Virus record (IMG/VR): IMGVR_UViG_3300020187_000170
Coordinates: 1 to 27,145 of that record
Reading direction: 5' to 3' (one strand)
Origin: a virus
DNA length: 27,145 nt
A model generated the notes under the pieces. That model ran no database searches. It had not been told where the DNA came from and saw only the letters and a list, made by a program, of their open reading frames with translations. Numbering within the stretch: position 1 is the stretch's first letter; each line of letters opens with the position of its first letter. Below are positions 8,331 through 17,059 of this stretch, piece by piece. Both the position numbers and the translations under genes were made by a program.

Positions 8331-8360
8331 AAAAAATCCACCCCAGTTACCTGAGGTGGA
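8331..8360 (-). terminator. Rho-independent terminator after the major capsid gene
   Basis: Read on the minus strand, a ten-pair stem with one G-T wobble (TCCACCTCAG against CTGGGGTGGA) and a GTAA loop is followed by six T residues. It closes the transcript that includes the protease-scaffold, decoration and capsid genes. Confidence 0.88.
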
Positions 8361-8390
8361 CTTTTATAAAACGTTAATTTTAAATTAAAA

Positions 8391-9536
8391 TTAAACGAGG
8401 AGACCAAGTAGAACTCTATCATCAATGATCATGCGACCCTCTTCAAGAGAACCGTAATAACCAATCTTAGATTGACGAGTAACGAATTGATCATCAGCGA
8501 TAAGAGAAAACTCATCGCCGGACTCGGAATCGGTAGCTATCGCACGAATCATAGACTCGCGAGATAAATCAACACCAACAATAACTTGCTCTGTCCCTTG
8601 AACTTCTTGAGCTGTACCGCCGTTAGCTTGAACCGAATAGTTGTCAGCAAACGTTGTTGATCCAGCAGCTGTTCCAAAAACAGTGTTCCATTTTTGACCT
8701 ACACCCATTTCGTTATACTCTTGAATGGATACGCCATAAAACTCAGGAATTCCAGCGCTATTGAAAACTGCGTCACGCATAGTATCTGTACCAGCGATTC
8801 CGTCTCCAGCAGTTGGTGCTCCACCAGCTCCGCCAATTGTATTAATTGGGTTATAAGCTAAGCCGCGAATTTCTTCTACGATTTCAGGAGAAACAAGAAG
8901 ATCTGTAATTCCACGACCACGACGCTCAGCAGGAGTTCCACCATTCCAAGCTGTATTGATACGCTTAGCTTTGGTGAATAACTTGTTAAGGTCGGAGAGT
9001 AAAAAACGTCCAGCTTGAGCGGAACGGATAATATGTTGCTCACTGTTTGTTGAGGCATTAGCTAAGGCACTCATTATCATGGTTGCAGAAGTCTTTTCTT
9101 GTTTAAGAAGGATTTCTTGAGCCATGCGTGTGAATGTTTTACTAACAACATCAAGTCTTGAGCGAGAAGCATAACGCTTGTCGAAACTCAATGCGCTATC
9201 GAGAGTATAAGTTGTGAACTTAAGCTCGCTTTGCGAAGGAGCGACTTGATTAGTTGGAAGTCCTCCAGGAACGGATTGACTCCAAACCTGAATATAGTCT
9301 TCATCAGTAATATCGTGATAAAGATCTAAAGGAATGCTTGGGCTTTCCTCGGAATTGAATTGAAGAGAAGAGAACATATTGCTCACAGTGGGAGCAGTAT
9401 TTATTACCTCTGCCAAAACTGGGCCGATAAATTCGGCGAGTGCAGTTTGCGCTTCGTAAGCAACATCTCTATTCTTTGAAGCCATAGCTTTAATAAGCTC
9501 GACTTGCTCGGGGGTTCTTTCTAAAGTAATTTTCAT
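8391..9536 (-). CDS. Major capsid protein (HK97-fold type)
   Basis: 381 residues. The N-terminal arm is helical and acidic (MKITLERTPEQVELIKAM). The body alternates beta segments and helices, including PSQSELKFTTYTLDSALSFDKRYASRS and a long helix with MAQEILLKQEKTSATMIMSAL, as in HK97-fold capsid proteins of large phages. The C-terminal domain has DRVLLGLLV at its very end. Context is strong: it follows a protease-scaffold and a decoration-type protein and precedes a strong terminator. It is also one of the few genes with a clear ribosome site, which fits very high expression. No sequence search supports the family assignment; it rests on pattern and order. Confidence 0.82.
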   Translation of the reverse strand: MKITLERTPEQVELIKAMASKNRDVAYEAQTALAEFIGPVLAEVINTAPTVSNMFSSLQFNSEESPSIPLDLYHDITDEDYIQVWSQSVPGGLPTNQVAPSQSELKFTTYTLDSALSFDKRYASRSRLDVVSKTFTRMAQEILLKQEKTSATMIMSALANASTNSEQHIIRSAQAGRFLLSDLNKLFTKAKRINTAWNGGTPAERRGRGITDLLVSPEIVEEIRGLAYNPINTIGGAGGAPTAGDGIAGTDTMRDAVFNSAGIPEFYGVSIQEYNEMGVGQKWNTVFGTAAGSTTFADNYSVQANGGTAQEVQGTEQVIVGVDLSRESMIRAIATDSESGDEFSLIADDQFVTRQSKIGYYGSLEEGRMIIDDRVLLGLLV

Positions 9537-9545
9537 AATTAAATT

Positions 9546-9550
9546 TCCTT
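9546..9550 (-). promoter_or_regulatory. Shine-Dalgarno site of the capsid gene
   Basis: AAGGA (minus strand, 9550 to 9546) lies nine bases before the capsid ATG. It stands out because most genes here lack one. Confidence 0.7.
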
Positions 9551-9553
9551 GGG

Positions 9554-10177
9554 TTAGAAGCTTATCTTACAGAGATATTTCTTGTTAGCACTTGCATCGC
9601 TTTCTTCTCCGATAGCGAGAACAGTTCCAACAACAGTACCAGTAGTAGCTGTTTGGAGCTTTCCTGCTGTGGAAGAAACCTCAAGGTCGTCTCCTAAAGC
9701 TGGGGCGCTCGCAAAAGCAGAAGCACTTAAAAGAACGAGTCCCTTGGATAAAACAGGAACTGTTTGTCCAGGAAGAACGCCTTGCGCTTCATCTAGTTTT
9801 TGTTTGTAGGATATCATCTTTTCTCCGTTCTCATCGAACGCTAAGGTTTCACGTAAAGTGATTCCAAGCGCTCTCGCGGAGCCATCAGCTGGAGCTACGG
9901 TCATACCTGTATTAGCGGGGTATCCGTTGAATCCAATATGAGCGCCACTAAAACTTGCACCCAAATAATCACGAAGATTATCTGGAGTAGTTGCGCGCAA
10001 TTCGGAAACCTCACCAGGTAGAGCTCCCGCACTTACAGCTACAACAACGCCTGCATCAAAGTCGCCTGAGCCGTTACTCTTGAAATCCGCAAGGGTTTCT
10101 CCAGTTACTTCAAGAGCGAATAAGTTAACAACATCGTGTTCACTGTAGTCTCGGTATGGTAGTATTCTTTTTGCCAT
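9554..10177 (-). CDS. Probable capsid decoration (head stabilisation) protein
   Basis: 207 residues, Gly/Ala/Val-rich and beta-rich, with no catalytic motif. The start (MAKRILPYRDYSEHDVVNLFAL) and the repeated short strands with 'VLSKGLVLLSAS' and 'GTVVGTVLAIGE' are typical of small beta proteins encoded between scaffold and capsid genes, which trim the outer capsid or assist assembly. It lies 17 bases upstream of the capsid start and 19 bases after the protease-scaffold stop. An AGAAG sequence about nine bases before the ATG may serve as a weak ribosome site. Expected product: a virion head component. The assignment rests mainly on position and composition. Confidence 0.65.
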   Translation of the reverse strand: MAKRILPYRDYSEHDVVNLFALEVTGETLADFKSNGSGDFDAGVVVAVSAGALPGEVSELRATTPDNLRDYLGASFSGAHIGFNGYPANTGMTVAPADGSARALGITLRETLAFDENGEKMISYKQKLDEAQGVLPGQTVPVLSKGLVLLSASAFASAPALGDDLEVSSTAGKLQTATTGTVVGTVLAIGEESDASANKKYLCKISF

Positions 10178-10196
10178 AATTTTTTTCTTCTATATG

Positions 10197-11798
10197 TTAG
10201 TATGAAATTTTAACAGACTCCTTAAAAGTCTTCGCGAAGCGCTCTTTGAGAGAAGATCCCTCTGATGAGCTTTCGTTATTATTTACCAAAGCAGCGTCTT
10301 CAACTTCGATAGCTTCAAGAGCTTCTTCTAATTGATCAGCAATCTCAACTTCTTGAGTTTCTGACGCTTGAGCAACTTCTGCTTCTTTTTTTGTTTCACT
10401 GGAAGCTTCAACACTTTCAGTTAGTCGCTTTGAAACTTCTTGAGAAACTCTGTCCTCAAAAGCTTTTTTCTCTTCAGCGATAAAGTCTTTATTTTTATGC
10501 TTCCAGATTTTTGCGAGCTTTTCTTGGTATGCTGCAAAACCCTCTTCTGTTTCATCAATAGAAGTTAATTCGGAAGCGAGAATTTTTGAATCCTCAGAAT
10601 CTAATTCGTAAATCTCGTTCAACGATTCCATTCTTGAGTTGAATCTAATTTCCGCTTCACGATTAGCGTTTTCTTCTTCAAGTACTGATAATTTTTGTTG
10701 AGTGGATTTCAATTGGTTTTCAACTTCTGACATTTTTTCTTGTAGGGAACTTTGAGCCAGAACAGCTTCTTCTTTTTCAGCCTTTGCTTTGTCAAGGTCA
10801 GCAACATACTTTTCGCCTTTTTCGCGAATAGCTTCGATAAAAACTTTGGAAATGCTTGCGACAGCCTCCTCAGAGAAATCTTGTTTGCCAAGCTTTTCAT
10901 CTAAAGCTGCTCGGAATTCATTTATAATTTGATCTTTGTCCATAATATTAGTTGATTCTTTGATTGTTACATTTTCTAAAGTGGAATGGGAAGTTTTTTT
11001 ACTTTTTGTTATAATTTTATTTATAGGTTCTCTGCTCGTGTTTTCGTTCTCTGGAGAACTCTCACGTTCTGCAATAATACCTTTTACGTCTGCAGCAGGG
11101 TTAGAAGTGAATCCAATACCTAAAGGGTAAATATCTCCAATAATTAATCTATTAATCTTGCGGCCGTCCTGCAAGGCGCCCTTGCCTCCTAGAGATTTTA
11201 AATAAGGAGAATAAGCTTTCATTTCTTCTGGATCAGAAATAATAGAAGACTCATGGAGATCATCGCCTCCGACAGAAATTACATAATCATTAAATCCAAC
11301 CTCCCAGCTAGCAGAAACGGTTTCAAAGTAATCGCTATCTGCATCTGTGGAATTTACAACAAGATCAGAAAACTCTTTACTTGCTGTTTTATAAATTACT
11401 GCAGCTAATGAAATATTGTACGACCCCTCTTCAACCAAAGCTTCGTCGTCACTCATTAATTCTGAATTGCTACCGTATCTCGAGAAACCAGCAGAAACAA
11501 TGTGTCCAACAATATTATCTCTATCGTGCTCTATGTTTGTCGGTTTGTGCACAAAGTAATCCTTTATTGCTACTGCAGATTCACTGTTGATTCCATCGCC
11601 ATTCTTATTAAATTTGTTTACGACTGCCGCGTTGAACGCAACACCTAATAAATCTATATTCCTATCTAAGTCTATATCTTTAGGTATTAAAGGCCGTAAG
11701 GACTCGAGCGAAGCCTTGCTGATGTTTGATTCCTCGATATCACTGGAAGCAAAGACTACGCTATCAAAAGTGGCTGTATATTTATATTGATTATCCAT
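10197..11798 (-). CDS. Prohead protease fused to scaffold (core) protein
   Basis: 533 residues with two parts. Residues 1-245 look like a phage prohead protease. A candidate catalytic His is H91 in NIEHDRDNIVGHI, which resembles the 'HD....iG' motif of HK97-type S78 proteases. Candidate Ser residues S162 and S164 lie in ETVSASWEVGF. This region ends in a 'GIGFTSNPAADVKG' stretch. Residues 285-470 are Glu/Lys/Ala-rich coiled coil (DKAKAEKEEAVLAQSS...QLKSTQQKLSVLEEEN), which suits a scaffold cleaved during maturation. The C-terminus is acidic and ends in a basic helix (LKERFAKTFKESVKI), as in scaffolds that bind capsid protein. It follows TerL by 16 bases. M286 (ATG at 10943) marks the scaffold boundary and could be an internal start. 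The protease family is inferred. Confidence 0.78.
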   Translation of the reverse strand: MDNQYKYTATFDSVVFASSDIEESNISKASLESLRPLIPKDIDLDRNIDLLGVAFNAAVVNKFNKNGDGINSESAVAIKDYFVHKPTNIEHDRDNIVGHIVSAGFSRYGSNSELMSDDEALVEEGSYNISLAAVIYKTASKEFSDLVVNSTDADSDYFETVSASWEVGFNDYVISVGGDDLHESSIISDPEEMKAYSPYLKSLGGKGALQDGRKINRLIIGDIYPLGIGFTSNPAADVKGIIAERESSPENENTSREPINKIITKSKKTSHSTLENVTIKESTNIMDKDQIINEFRAALDEKLGKQDFSEEAVASISKVFIEAIREKGEKYVADLDKAKAEKEEAVLAQSSLQEKMSEVENQLKSTQQKLSVLEEENANREAEIRFNSRMESLNEIYELDSEDSKILASELTSIDETEEGFAAYQEKLAKIWKHKNKDFIAEEKKAFEDRVSQEVSKRLTESVEASSETKKEAEVAQASETQEVEIADQLEEALEAIEVEDAALVNNNESSSEGSSLKERFAKTFKESVKISY

Positions 11799-11814
11799 TA
11801 ATAAAAAAGTACAC

Positions 11815-13686
11815 CTAGTTTATAAACATGGGAGTAAAAGTGTAATTCACGCTTGCGGCCTTGATATTCATCATATCATAATACAATTTTATCATCCAAT
11901 TTCCAAGTACCAGAGCGGAATAACTATCTTTCCTCGCTTTCTCTGGGCCAGTTTGCCTTTTTAAGCTTGGGGGAAGATCAAAAGTTTGCGTACCACCTGC
12001 GGATGTAGAAATCTGGATTAGAGAACACTGAGTCTTGATTAAATTCATCATATCAAACTGATGCTCTACGAAATCAATCATTTTCGCCGCATCGGTTTGC
12101 TTATCTAAACTCTGAGAGGTTCTCAGGAATTTTAGATCCTTAATTGGTATTTTTTTCTTTCGCTGTTCGTTATAGGCATCATCAATAGCGCGGGATGCAA
12201 AGTATATTCTATTGTGGTCAAAATTTGCTTGCAGTAATTCGTTAGCAACTCGTATCCACTGGCTACTAGGTTTTCGCAAATAACAAATAGTCTTGTCCTC
12301 AAGATTATACTCTCTTTGCCCTTCTAGTAATTTCTTTTGATAATTTTCTATATCATCAAAGTTTGTATTTATGCATTTTATATTTAATTTGTTAGTCTTA
12401 AATAAACTGCTCTCGTTGCATGCGCTTATAAATTGAACTCCTCCATTATAATCTCCAACTATAGATACAATATTAAAATGAGTGAGTAAATAATAAAAAT
12501 AAAATATATGCTGTTTTAAATTTGTTCCCGATAAAGCATAACTATGAACAACCGTCCCGATTTTCTTCTTGTCCTCCAATTTTAGAACCATCATTGCGAA
12601 ATCATCACTACTTTCGCTTTCTGCCCAACTAGGATCGAACGCGAGAATATATTTTTCACCAATTTCCCCTTTAACTTCTATATTTGGTGTTGCTCCATCC
12701 TCAAGAGTGCACGAGGCCATCTTAGAAGTCTTGAAATACCCGCTACTATCATCTGTAAAAATAGAACCAAATTCTCGATCAAACTGACTCTGGCTCATTG
12801 TTGATTTAGCCTGCTCTAATAGATTTTTGTCATAAAGTTGCTTGGGAGCGCAGTCATAACTAAATTGCATTATCACACGATTAGCGTCAGAATGCTTCTT
12901 GCTGCCAGTATGAATTAATTGCTCGAATTGCTCATAAGCTTTATACATATATTCAAATTTGTAACTCGCAGAAGAGAGAGCTATCAACTTATTATTTGGC
13001 CAAAGATGACGATCGTCTTCAGCCATCTCTCCCTTCTTAATTGATTGGGTCTCTAGGTTATAAAGGGCCTCTCTCTGAGTCGGGTTCTCAACAACACTCA
13101 AGAACGGGATAATAACCTCATTATAAATACGTTCAGGCATTAAAGCAAACTCATCAATGATAATCCTATGAAAACGAAACCCTCGAAGCTTTTCTCCGTC
13201 CCCTAATGGCAACGCTCGTATCCGAGAACTTCCAATCTCGAGGAGCCATTCGTCATTACTTTTTGATTTGTGAGTTATGCATTGTTGCAGATAAGTGGCT
13301 CCAGGCTTTGCGGCAATATCCTCTATTTTTTTAAAAATCATTTTTGCCTGACGAAATGACTTGGACAATATACCTATCTCAACACCCTGATTCAGTATCG
13401 CGTCAAGATATGCGTAAATTGCAGTTGTAAAAGACTTGCTCATTCCTCGACTCCAGACGCCCATGAAATAATCGGTAGCAAACATAGACTTGATGGCCAT
13501 ATGTTGAAATGGAAAAAGTTGAACTCCGCTAACCAGGTCTGCGGTAAAAGTTATATTTTCTCTTAGAAATTGATACAATAATAGTTTAGCCTCCTTCTCC
13601 TCAATAAACCCTTTAACCTCAGAAAGTTTCTGATTAAAGTCGTTATGCTGATTCCGAGATAATTGATTTCCTGCTTCCCAAGTCAT
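11815..13686 (-). CDS. Terminase large subunit (DNA-packaging ATPase and nuclease)
   Basis: 623 residues. The ATPase has a deviant Walker A WSRGMSKS (residues 78-85), Walker B IIIDE (D178, E179) and a coupling motif LSSAS (237-241). The nuclease domain begins at ILAFDPSW (D351). A second acid is D412 in VGDYNGG. A third acid is probably D532 in QTDAAK, so the RNase H-like site seems complete. It cuts concatemeric DNA and pumps it into the prohead. The ATG overlaps the TAA of the nuclease gene upstream (TAATG), so the two are coupled. The protease-scaffold follows directly; the portal gene usually found there is absent. Length fits large-phage TerL. Confidence 0.93.
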   Translation of the reverse strand: MTWEAGNQLSRNQHNDFNQKLSEVKGFIEEKEAKLLLYQFLRENITFTADLVSGVQLFPFQHMAIKSMFATDYFMGVWSRGMSKSFTTAIYAYLDAILNQGVEIGILSKSFRQAKMIFKKIEDIAAKPGATYLQQCITHKSKSNDEWLLEIGSSRIRALPLGDGEKLRGFRFHRIIIDEFALMPERIYNEVIIPFLSVVENPTQREALYNLETQSIKKGEMAEDDRHLWPNNKLIALSSASYKFEYMYKAYEQFEQLIHTGSKKHSDANRVIMQFSYDCAPKQLYDKNLLEQAKSTMSQSQFDREFGSIFTDDSSGYFKTSKMASCTLEDGATPNIEVKGEIGEKYILAFDPSWAESESSDDFAMMVLKLEDKKKIGTVVHSYALSGTNLKQHIFYFYYLLTHFNIVSIVGDYNGGVQFISACNESSLFKTNKLNIKCINTNFDDIENYQKKLLEGQREYNLEDKTICYLRKPSSQWIRVANELLQANFDHNRIYFASRAIDDAYNEQRKKKIPIKDLKFLRTSQSLDKQTDAAKMIDFVEHQFDMMNLIKTQCSLIQISTSAGGTQTFDLPPSLKRQTGPEKARKDSYSALVLGNWMIKLYYDMMNIKAASVNYTFTPMFIN

Positions 13687-14603
13687 TATATTAATTTGTT
13701 ATCGAGATAATATTGCAGATCAACGTTCCACAATTTCTTCCCGAGCGTTAAGATCTTAGGTATTAATCTTTCAGACTCTTGTCTACTGCTTGTAAAAATA
13801 AATTGACAAGCCCCTGCGAACTGATGAGAGAGAACTCTCATATTGTGGTATATATATTTCATATTTGAAATGTGAGCACCCCTTTTATTATTATGCTGAA
13901 TGCTTCGTATGTCATTTTCTGTGACGATAAATAAATAACTATCAAAATCTCTAGCCCGAGTCAATTCGTACTTAAAGCGATCATAATTATTTTTACTCAA
14001 AGTGGACTTAAAGTCTTGTTCGCCTTTTCTATCTACATAAGTATAGTCGTAAAATTCTTCGCCAACAGCATAATCACCAAAGTCTAACTTGAGAGGTTCT
14101 GAATTCGGAAACTCTAAAGGTTTCTGCTCTCTTGTGTCGATAAATATTTTCATCATAGGATCCACTTCCGCATTCCACTCTTTTGGTAACCTAGAATTAA
14201 ACAAGGGCTCAACACCTGCTTCGTTGCACGCATAAGTATAAGATCCAAAATGTTTTTGATACAAGTCTATAGTTGGCATTTCATTATTAATTAATTCTAA
14301 ATGAGAAGGGCCTTTGAGCAACTCTTTTCTCTCAATTCTGTCTTTTAAAAGTTTTAATATGTATTGTTTTACTTGCTTGGGTTCGTTTTCTTCGCACCAC
14401 CTTAACAACTGATCTCTATTAAAAAAATCTCGACTAAAATAATCATCTTTATTCTTAAAAGGCAATAAATCTCCACTATATAAATTATATCTTGGATAAT
14501 ACTTTACATAGTATTCTGCGAGCGTTATTTTATGAGAGCGCAAATGCATGTGCAACTTTTTATCGCTCTCAAAATCCTCAAGACATATCTTGCATTTATT
14601 CAT
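13686..14603 (-). CDS. C2H2 zinc finger / homing-repeat / ERCC4-type nuclease
   Basis: 305 residues with three modules. A C2H2 finger (C4, C7, H20, H24) starts the protein, followed by a 'LAEYYVKYYP' segment seen in phage endonucleases. Residues about 109-133 (MPTIDLYQKHFGSYTYACNEAG) fit the homing-endonuclease-associated repeat (HNH_repeat). Residues 152-270 form an ERCC4 nuclease: IDTREQKPL (D156), DFGDYAV (D177) and VDRKGEQDF (D191, R192, K193, D197), which corresponds to the family's GDYxx...ERKxxxD. The second acidic residue is Asp rather than Glu. It is coupled at both ends: ATGA with the beta-helix gene and TAATG with TerL. It may process branched DNA before packaging, or descend from a homing nuclease. 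The motifs are clear; the role is inferred. Confidence 0.8.
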   Translation of the reverse strand: MNKCKICLEDFESDKKLHMHLRSHKITLAEYYVKYYPRYNLYSGDLLPFKNKDDYFSRDFFNRDQLLRWCEENEPKQVKQYILKLLKDRIERKELLKGPSHLELINNEMPTIDLYQKHFGSYTYACNEAGVEPLFNSRLPKEWNAEVDPMMKIFIDTREQKPLEFPNSEPLKLDFGDYAVGEEFYDYTYVDRKGEQDFKSTLSKNNYDRFKYELTRARDFDSYLFIVTENDIRSIQHNNKRGAHISNMKYIYHNMRVLSHQFAGACQFIFTSSRQESERLIPKILTLGKKLWNVDLQYYLDNKLI

Positions 14604-15283
14604 AACTCATGATTATAAACTTTCAACCATTCTTTGGTAAACCTTCGTCTTTTTCCGAATAAGCCTTTTCTTTGTCCATACCAAAATAACTTAACAAATA
14701 TTTCTGGAGCGTTAAACCTTAGTCCTGGAGAATTTTTCACCTGAGGGGTTTCAGAATACAGCCTTCTGTAAAGTATAGGGTGCTCAACTTCTTTCATGGA
14801 GCAGTTGATAATCTTAACGTCCCTAACTTTTGGCCTGTGCACATCATCGTAATCTGTCCAGTTTCCTAAATCAATGCATGCCCCATCCCACCAATTTCTA
14901 AACGAATTAACAAACTTACAGCTGTTAAAGGTTATTTGCTTTGCTCCGCCTTTGATGGTAACATGCTGACTAGTTCTTTCTCCAGCAAAAAAAGTGCAAT
15001 TGTCGAAAAGTATACCATCTCCGCGCACGATGTCCACGCAATCTTCATAGCCTCCAATAATAATTGAATTCGATACGATCACGTTGCTACAAAAAGATAA
15101 TTTCAAGCCTTCTGCAACTCCCTGCCCATCAATCGTGCAGGAATCTATTAATAAGTCAAACTGGTCTTGACCAGGTCTCCAAGCAAAGCCTAAGGCGTTT
15201 TTGTCAGTAAATCTTGATTCGCCGTCCTCTTCAATACCTGCGGAGAAATATTGATTCTTGAAGATTTTTTTGTTAGATAACAT
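14600..15283 (-). CDS. Small right-handed beta-helix protein
   Basis: About 227 residues. The middle is a run of short beta rungs with buried Cys, Asn and aliphatic residues (IDSCTIDGQG, LSFCSNVIVSNSII, ILFDNCTFF, ITFNSCKFV, VKIINCSM), the signature of pectate-lyase-like parallel beta-helices. No catalytic triad is recognised, and there is no tail-fibre adaptor. It lies inside the packaging operon, not with the fibres, so a head or packaging role should be considered beside a fibre one. I chose the ATG at 15283. A longer reading frame begins at a TTG at 15301 but overlaps the upstream gene more. The stop overlaps the next start as ATGA. Confidence 0.68.
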   Translation of the reverse strand: MLSNKKIFKNQYFSAGIEEDGESRFTDKNALGFAWRPGQDQFDLLIDSCTIDGQGVAEGLKLSFCSNVIVSNSIIIGGYEDCVDIVRGDGILFDNCTFFAGERTSQHVTIKGGAKQITFNSCKFVNSFRNWWDGACIDLGNWTDYDDVHRPKVRDVKIINCSMKEVEHPILYRRLYSETPQVKNSPGLRFNAPEIFVKLFWYGQRKGLFGKRRRFTKEWLKVYNHEL

Positions 15284-16325
15284 CTTCTTTAGAAATTCCA
15301 AGAACTCTTGCTTTCCAGTCGGGCATAGATTCTAGACGAGAAGCTTCCCCTCTTGCAGCCTTCTTTTGGAGTTCTGCGATCTTAATCATGACCTCTCTCT
15401 CTTCTTCCTCTTGAAATAATTGAACTAAAGATAGAATGCTTGCGTTTTGCTGCTGTTTTGAAGAAATTCTTTTGGATCTGTCGCCCTGTAGTTTTTGAAT
15501 AAGGGATTCCATTCTTTTTTCGCACTGATTATATTCTTCGCTTTTAGTTTTAAGTAACTCCGCCAACCTCACAGTTAAATCTTGTTGATCTTCTGCTTCA
15601 TCAAACATTTTATTTAATTTGTTAATTGCGCTTTGAATAATCTTTAAATGAATATAGTCCATGCAAACATTAATATATAAATTAATCTCGTCACTAGTCA
15701 AGTCAGGCTTGTCCCAAGTGGCTCTAACAAATTCAGCTTCAAATAGGTCTCTATCATCTTGACTATCGTAAGTATTAATAACCTGCAAGAACCGAGGGGA
15801 AGCTAGGAAGGCTCCAAGAGATTCTACACCCCTTCGCTCTTGCATGGTTAGCTTTTCTTCGTTAATTTTCGTCTGAGCGTAGTCGTTTATCTTTTTTATT
15901 ATTTTGCTTGAAGCTTTTGGTGGAGAATATTTTCTATTAACAGCGTTCTCTGACGGGGGAGTGGTTATAATATCCGAACTATCAACATAGCTTAGCACCG
16001 CCATATATTCCTTACAATTATGAGTTATCCTCTCAGACGGGAACATTACGGCGGCCACTTGAGAACAATTCATTCCATCAGATATTGATTGCTCTATAAA
16101 ATCTTTTTGATCAGCGGTCAACTCAATATCATCTTTTGGATAAATATGCTTTGTTTCGTACTCTATCTTGCTACTTACTAGAAAATTCCGAACAGCTCTC
16201 CCTTGCTTGCTTCTTCCATCGACTTTTTCTGCGTCCGGAAATGCCAACCTCGTCAACTCTGTTAAATCCAGAATCTTATCGGCATTCTGGAGGATGATTT
16301 CTTTCTGCGAATCGTTTAAGCCCAT
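15273..16325 (-). CDS. Probable small terminase subunit (two HTH repeats plus coiled coil)
   Basis: 350 residues. Two similar helix-turn-helix-like units occur: about 14-57 (LTELTRLAFPDAEK) and about 75-115 (CSQVAAVMFPSERI), each ending in a helix with a conserved 'FP' turn. Residues about 215-330 are long charged helices, probably coiled coil (Gln/Glu/Lys-rich). DNA-binding N-terminus plus oligomerising helices, and position two genes upstream of TerL, fit a small terminase subunit that recognises phage DNA. I could not assign a named family. It overlaps the sigma-like gene by ten bases and the beta-helix gene by about eleven. Confidence 0.6.
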   Translation of the reverse strand: MGLNDSQKEIILQNADKILDLTELTRLAFPDAEKVDGRSKQGRAVRNFLVSSKIEYETKHIYPKDDIELTADQKDFIEQSISDGMNCSQVAAVMFPSERITHNCKEYMAVLSYVDSSDIITTPPSENAVNRKYSPPKASSKIIKKINDYAQTKINEEKLTMQERRGVESLGAFLASPRFLQVINTYDSQDDRDLFEAEFVRATWDKPDLTSDEINLYINVCMDYIHLKIIQSAINKLNKMFDEAEDQQDLTVRLAELLKTKSEEYNQCEKRMESLIQKLQGDRSKRISSKQQQNASILSLVQLFQEEEEREVMIKIAELQKKAARGEASRLESMPDWKARVLGISKEDVI

Positions 16326-17059
16326 GGCGGTACAGCTTTTACTGCGATTATATCTTCTGTTTTGAGAATTTCTTGAGCCTTCTGTTTGAATACTTTTTTC
16401 AGATTTTTGATCTGCTTGTAGCCAGCCTTCCTTCCTTTTTCAGAAGTCTTGTAACCCATTTCTCTCGCGACCTCTTCTTCATCAATATGTTGAATGAATA
16501 ACAAATCGTACACTTGAAATTGTTTTGCAGAAAGCTGCTTTTTCATGTGTTCGTTAAGCTTCTCGTAAGCGTCAACAATATTAAAATTATGATCCTCCAT
16601 AGACCCAACTTCGAGACTATGATTCTCTAAAGCTAGTGCCATTTTTATTCCGTATGCGGGCTTTTTAGTTCTTTCCCATTTTGCGTATAATGGGCATGAT
16701 GAATCTTGAAGTCCGGTTTTCGTAAACCCACATAAAGAAGATTCCCCTCCATCTTTCATAGCGCAAGATTGATTAAAGGGGCAGTTTAAGCAAGGCCTAA
16801 CGAAATTGCTATAATTATTGCGCAAGATGTTTTTCATTTGATTCGTGACGATCTTATTAACCCAAGGCTTCAAAGATCTGCTTTGATCCCATTGGTCCCA
16901 TTTTTTAAATATGTGAGCCTTAATTATTTGCTCGACATCTTCGAAATCAAACCAAGCCAACGAGTCTAAAAACCACTTACCTCTTCTTTTCTTTATCTCA
17001 ACGTTTATTTCTTGAGATTTATCTTCGTAAGAAAAGTTAGTTTTTTTTGGGTCTGCCAC
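16316..17059 (-). CDS. Phage sigma-like transcription factor with a cysteine cluster
   Basis: About 247 residues from a GTG at 17059. A region resembling sigma70 region 2 is FDFEDVEQIIKAHIFKKWDQ...LKPWVNKIVTNQMKNILR. A region-4-like HTH follows near the C-terminus (LSAKQFQVYDLLFI...EEVAREMGYK..EKGRKAGYKQI). Between them are five Cys (PCLNCPFNQSC, SLCGF, SSCPLY) that probably bind Zn or an Fe-S cluster. A longer version starts at a TTG at 17119 and overlaps the zinc-ribbon gene by 83 bases; the GTG cuts this to 23. Region 3 is absent, as in ECF sigmas and T4 gp55-like factors. It probably redirects host RNA polymerase to phage promoters, perhaps the GTGTA class. Sigma homology is moderate. Confidence 0.72.
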   Translation of the reverse strand: MADPKKTNFSYEDKSQEINVEIKKRRGKWFLDSLAWFDFEDVEQIIKAHIFKKWDQWDQSRSLKPWVNKIVTNQMKNILRNNYSNFVRPCLNCPFNQSCAMKDGGESSLCGFTKTGLQDSSCPLYAKWERTKKPAYGIKMALALENHSLEVGSMEDHNFNIVDAYEKLNEHMKKQLSAKQFQVYDLLFIQHIDEEEVAREMGYKTSEKGRKAGYKQIKNLKKVFKQKAQEILKTEDIIAVKAVPPWA

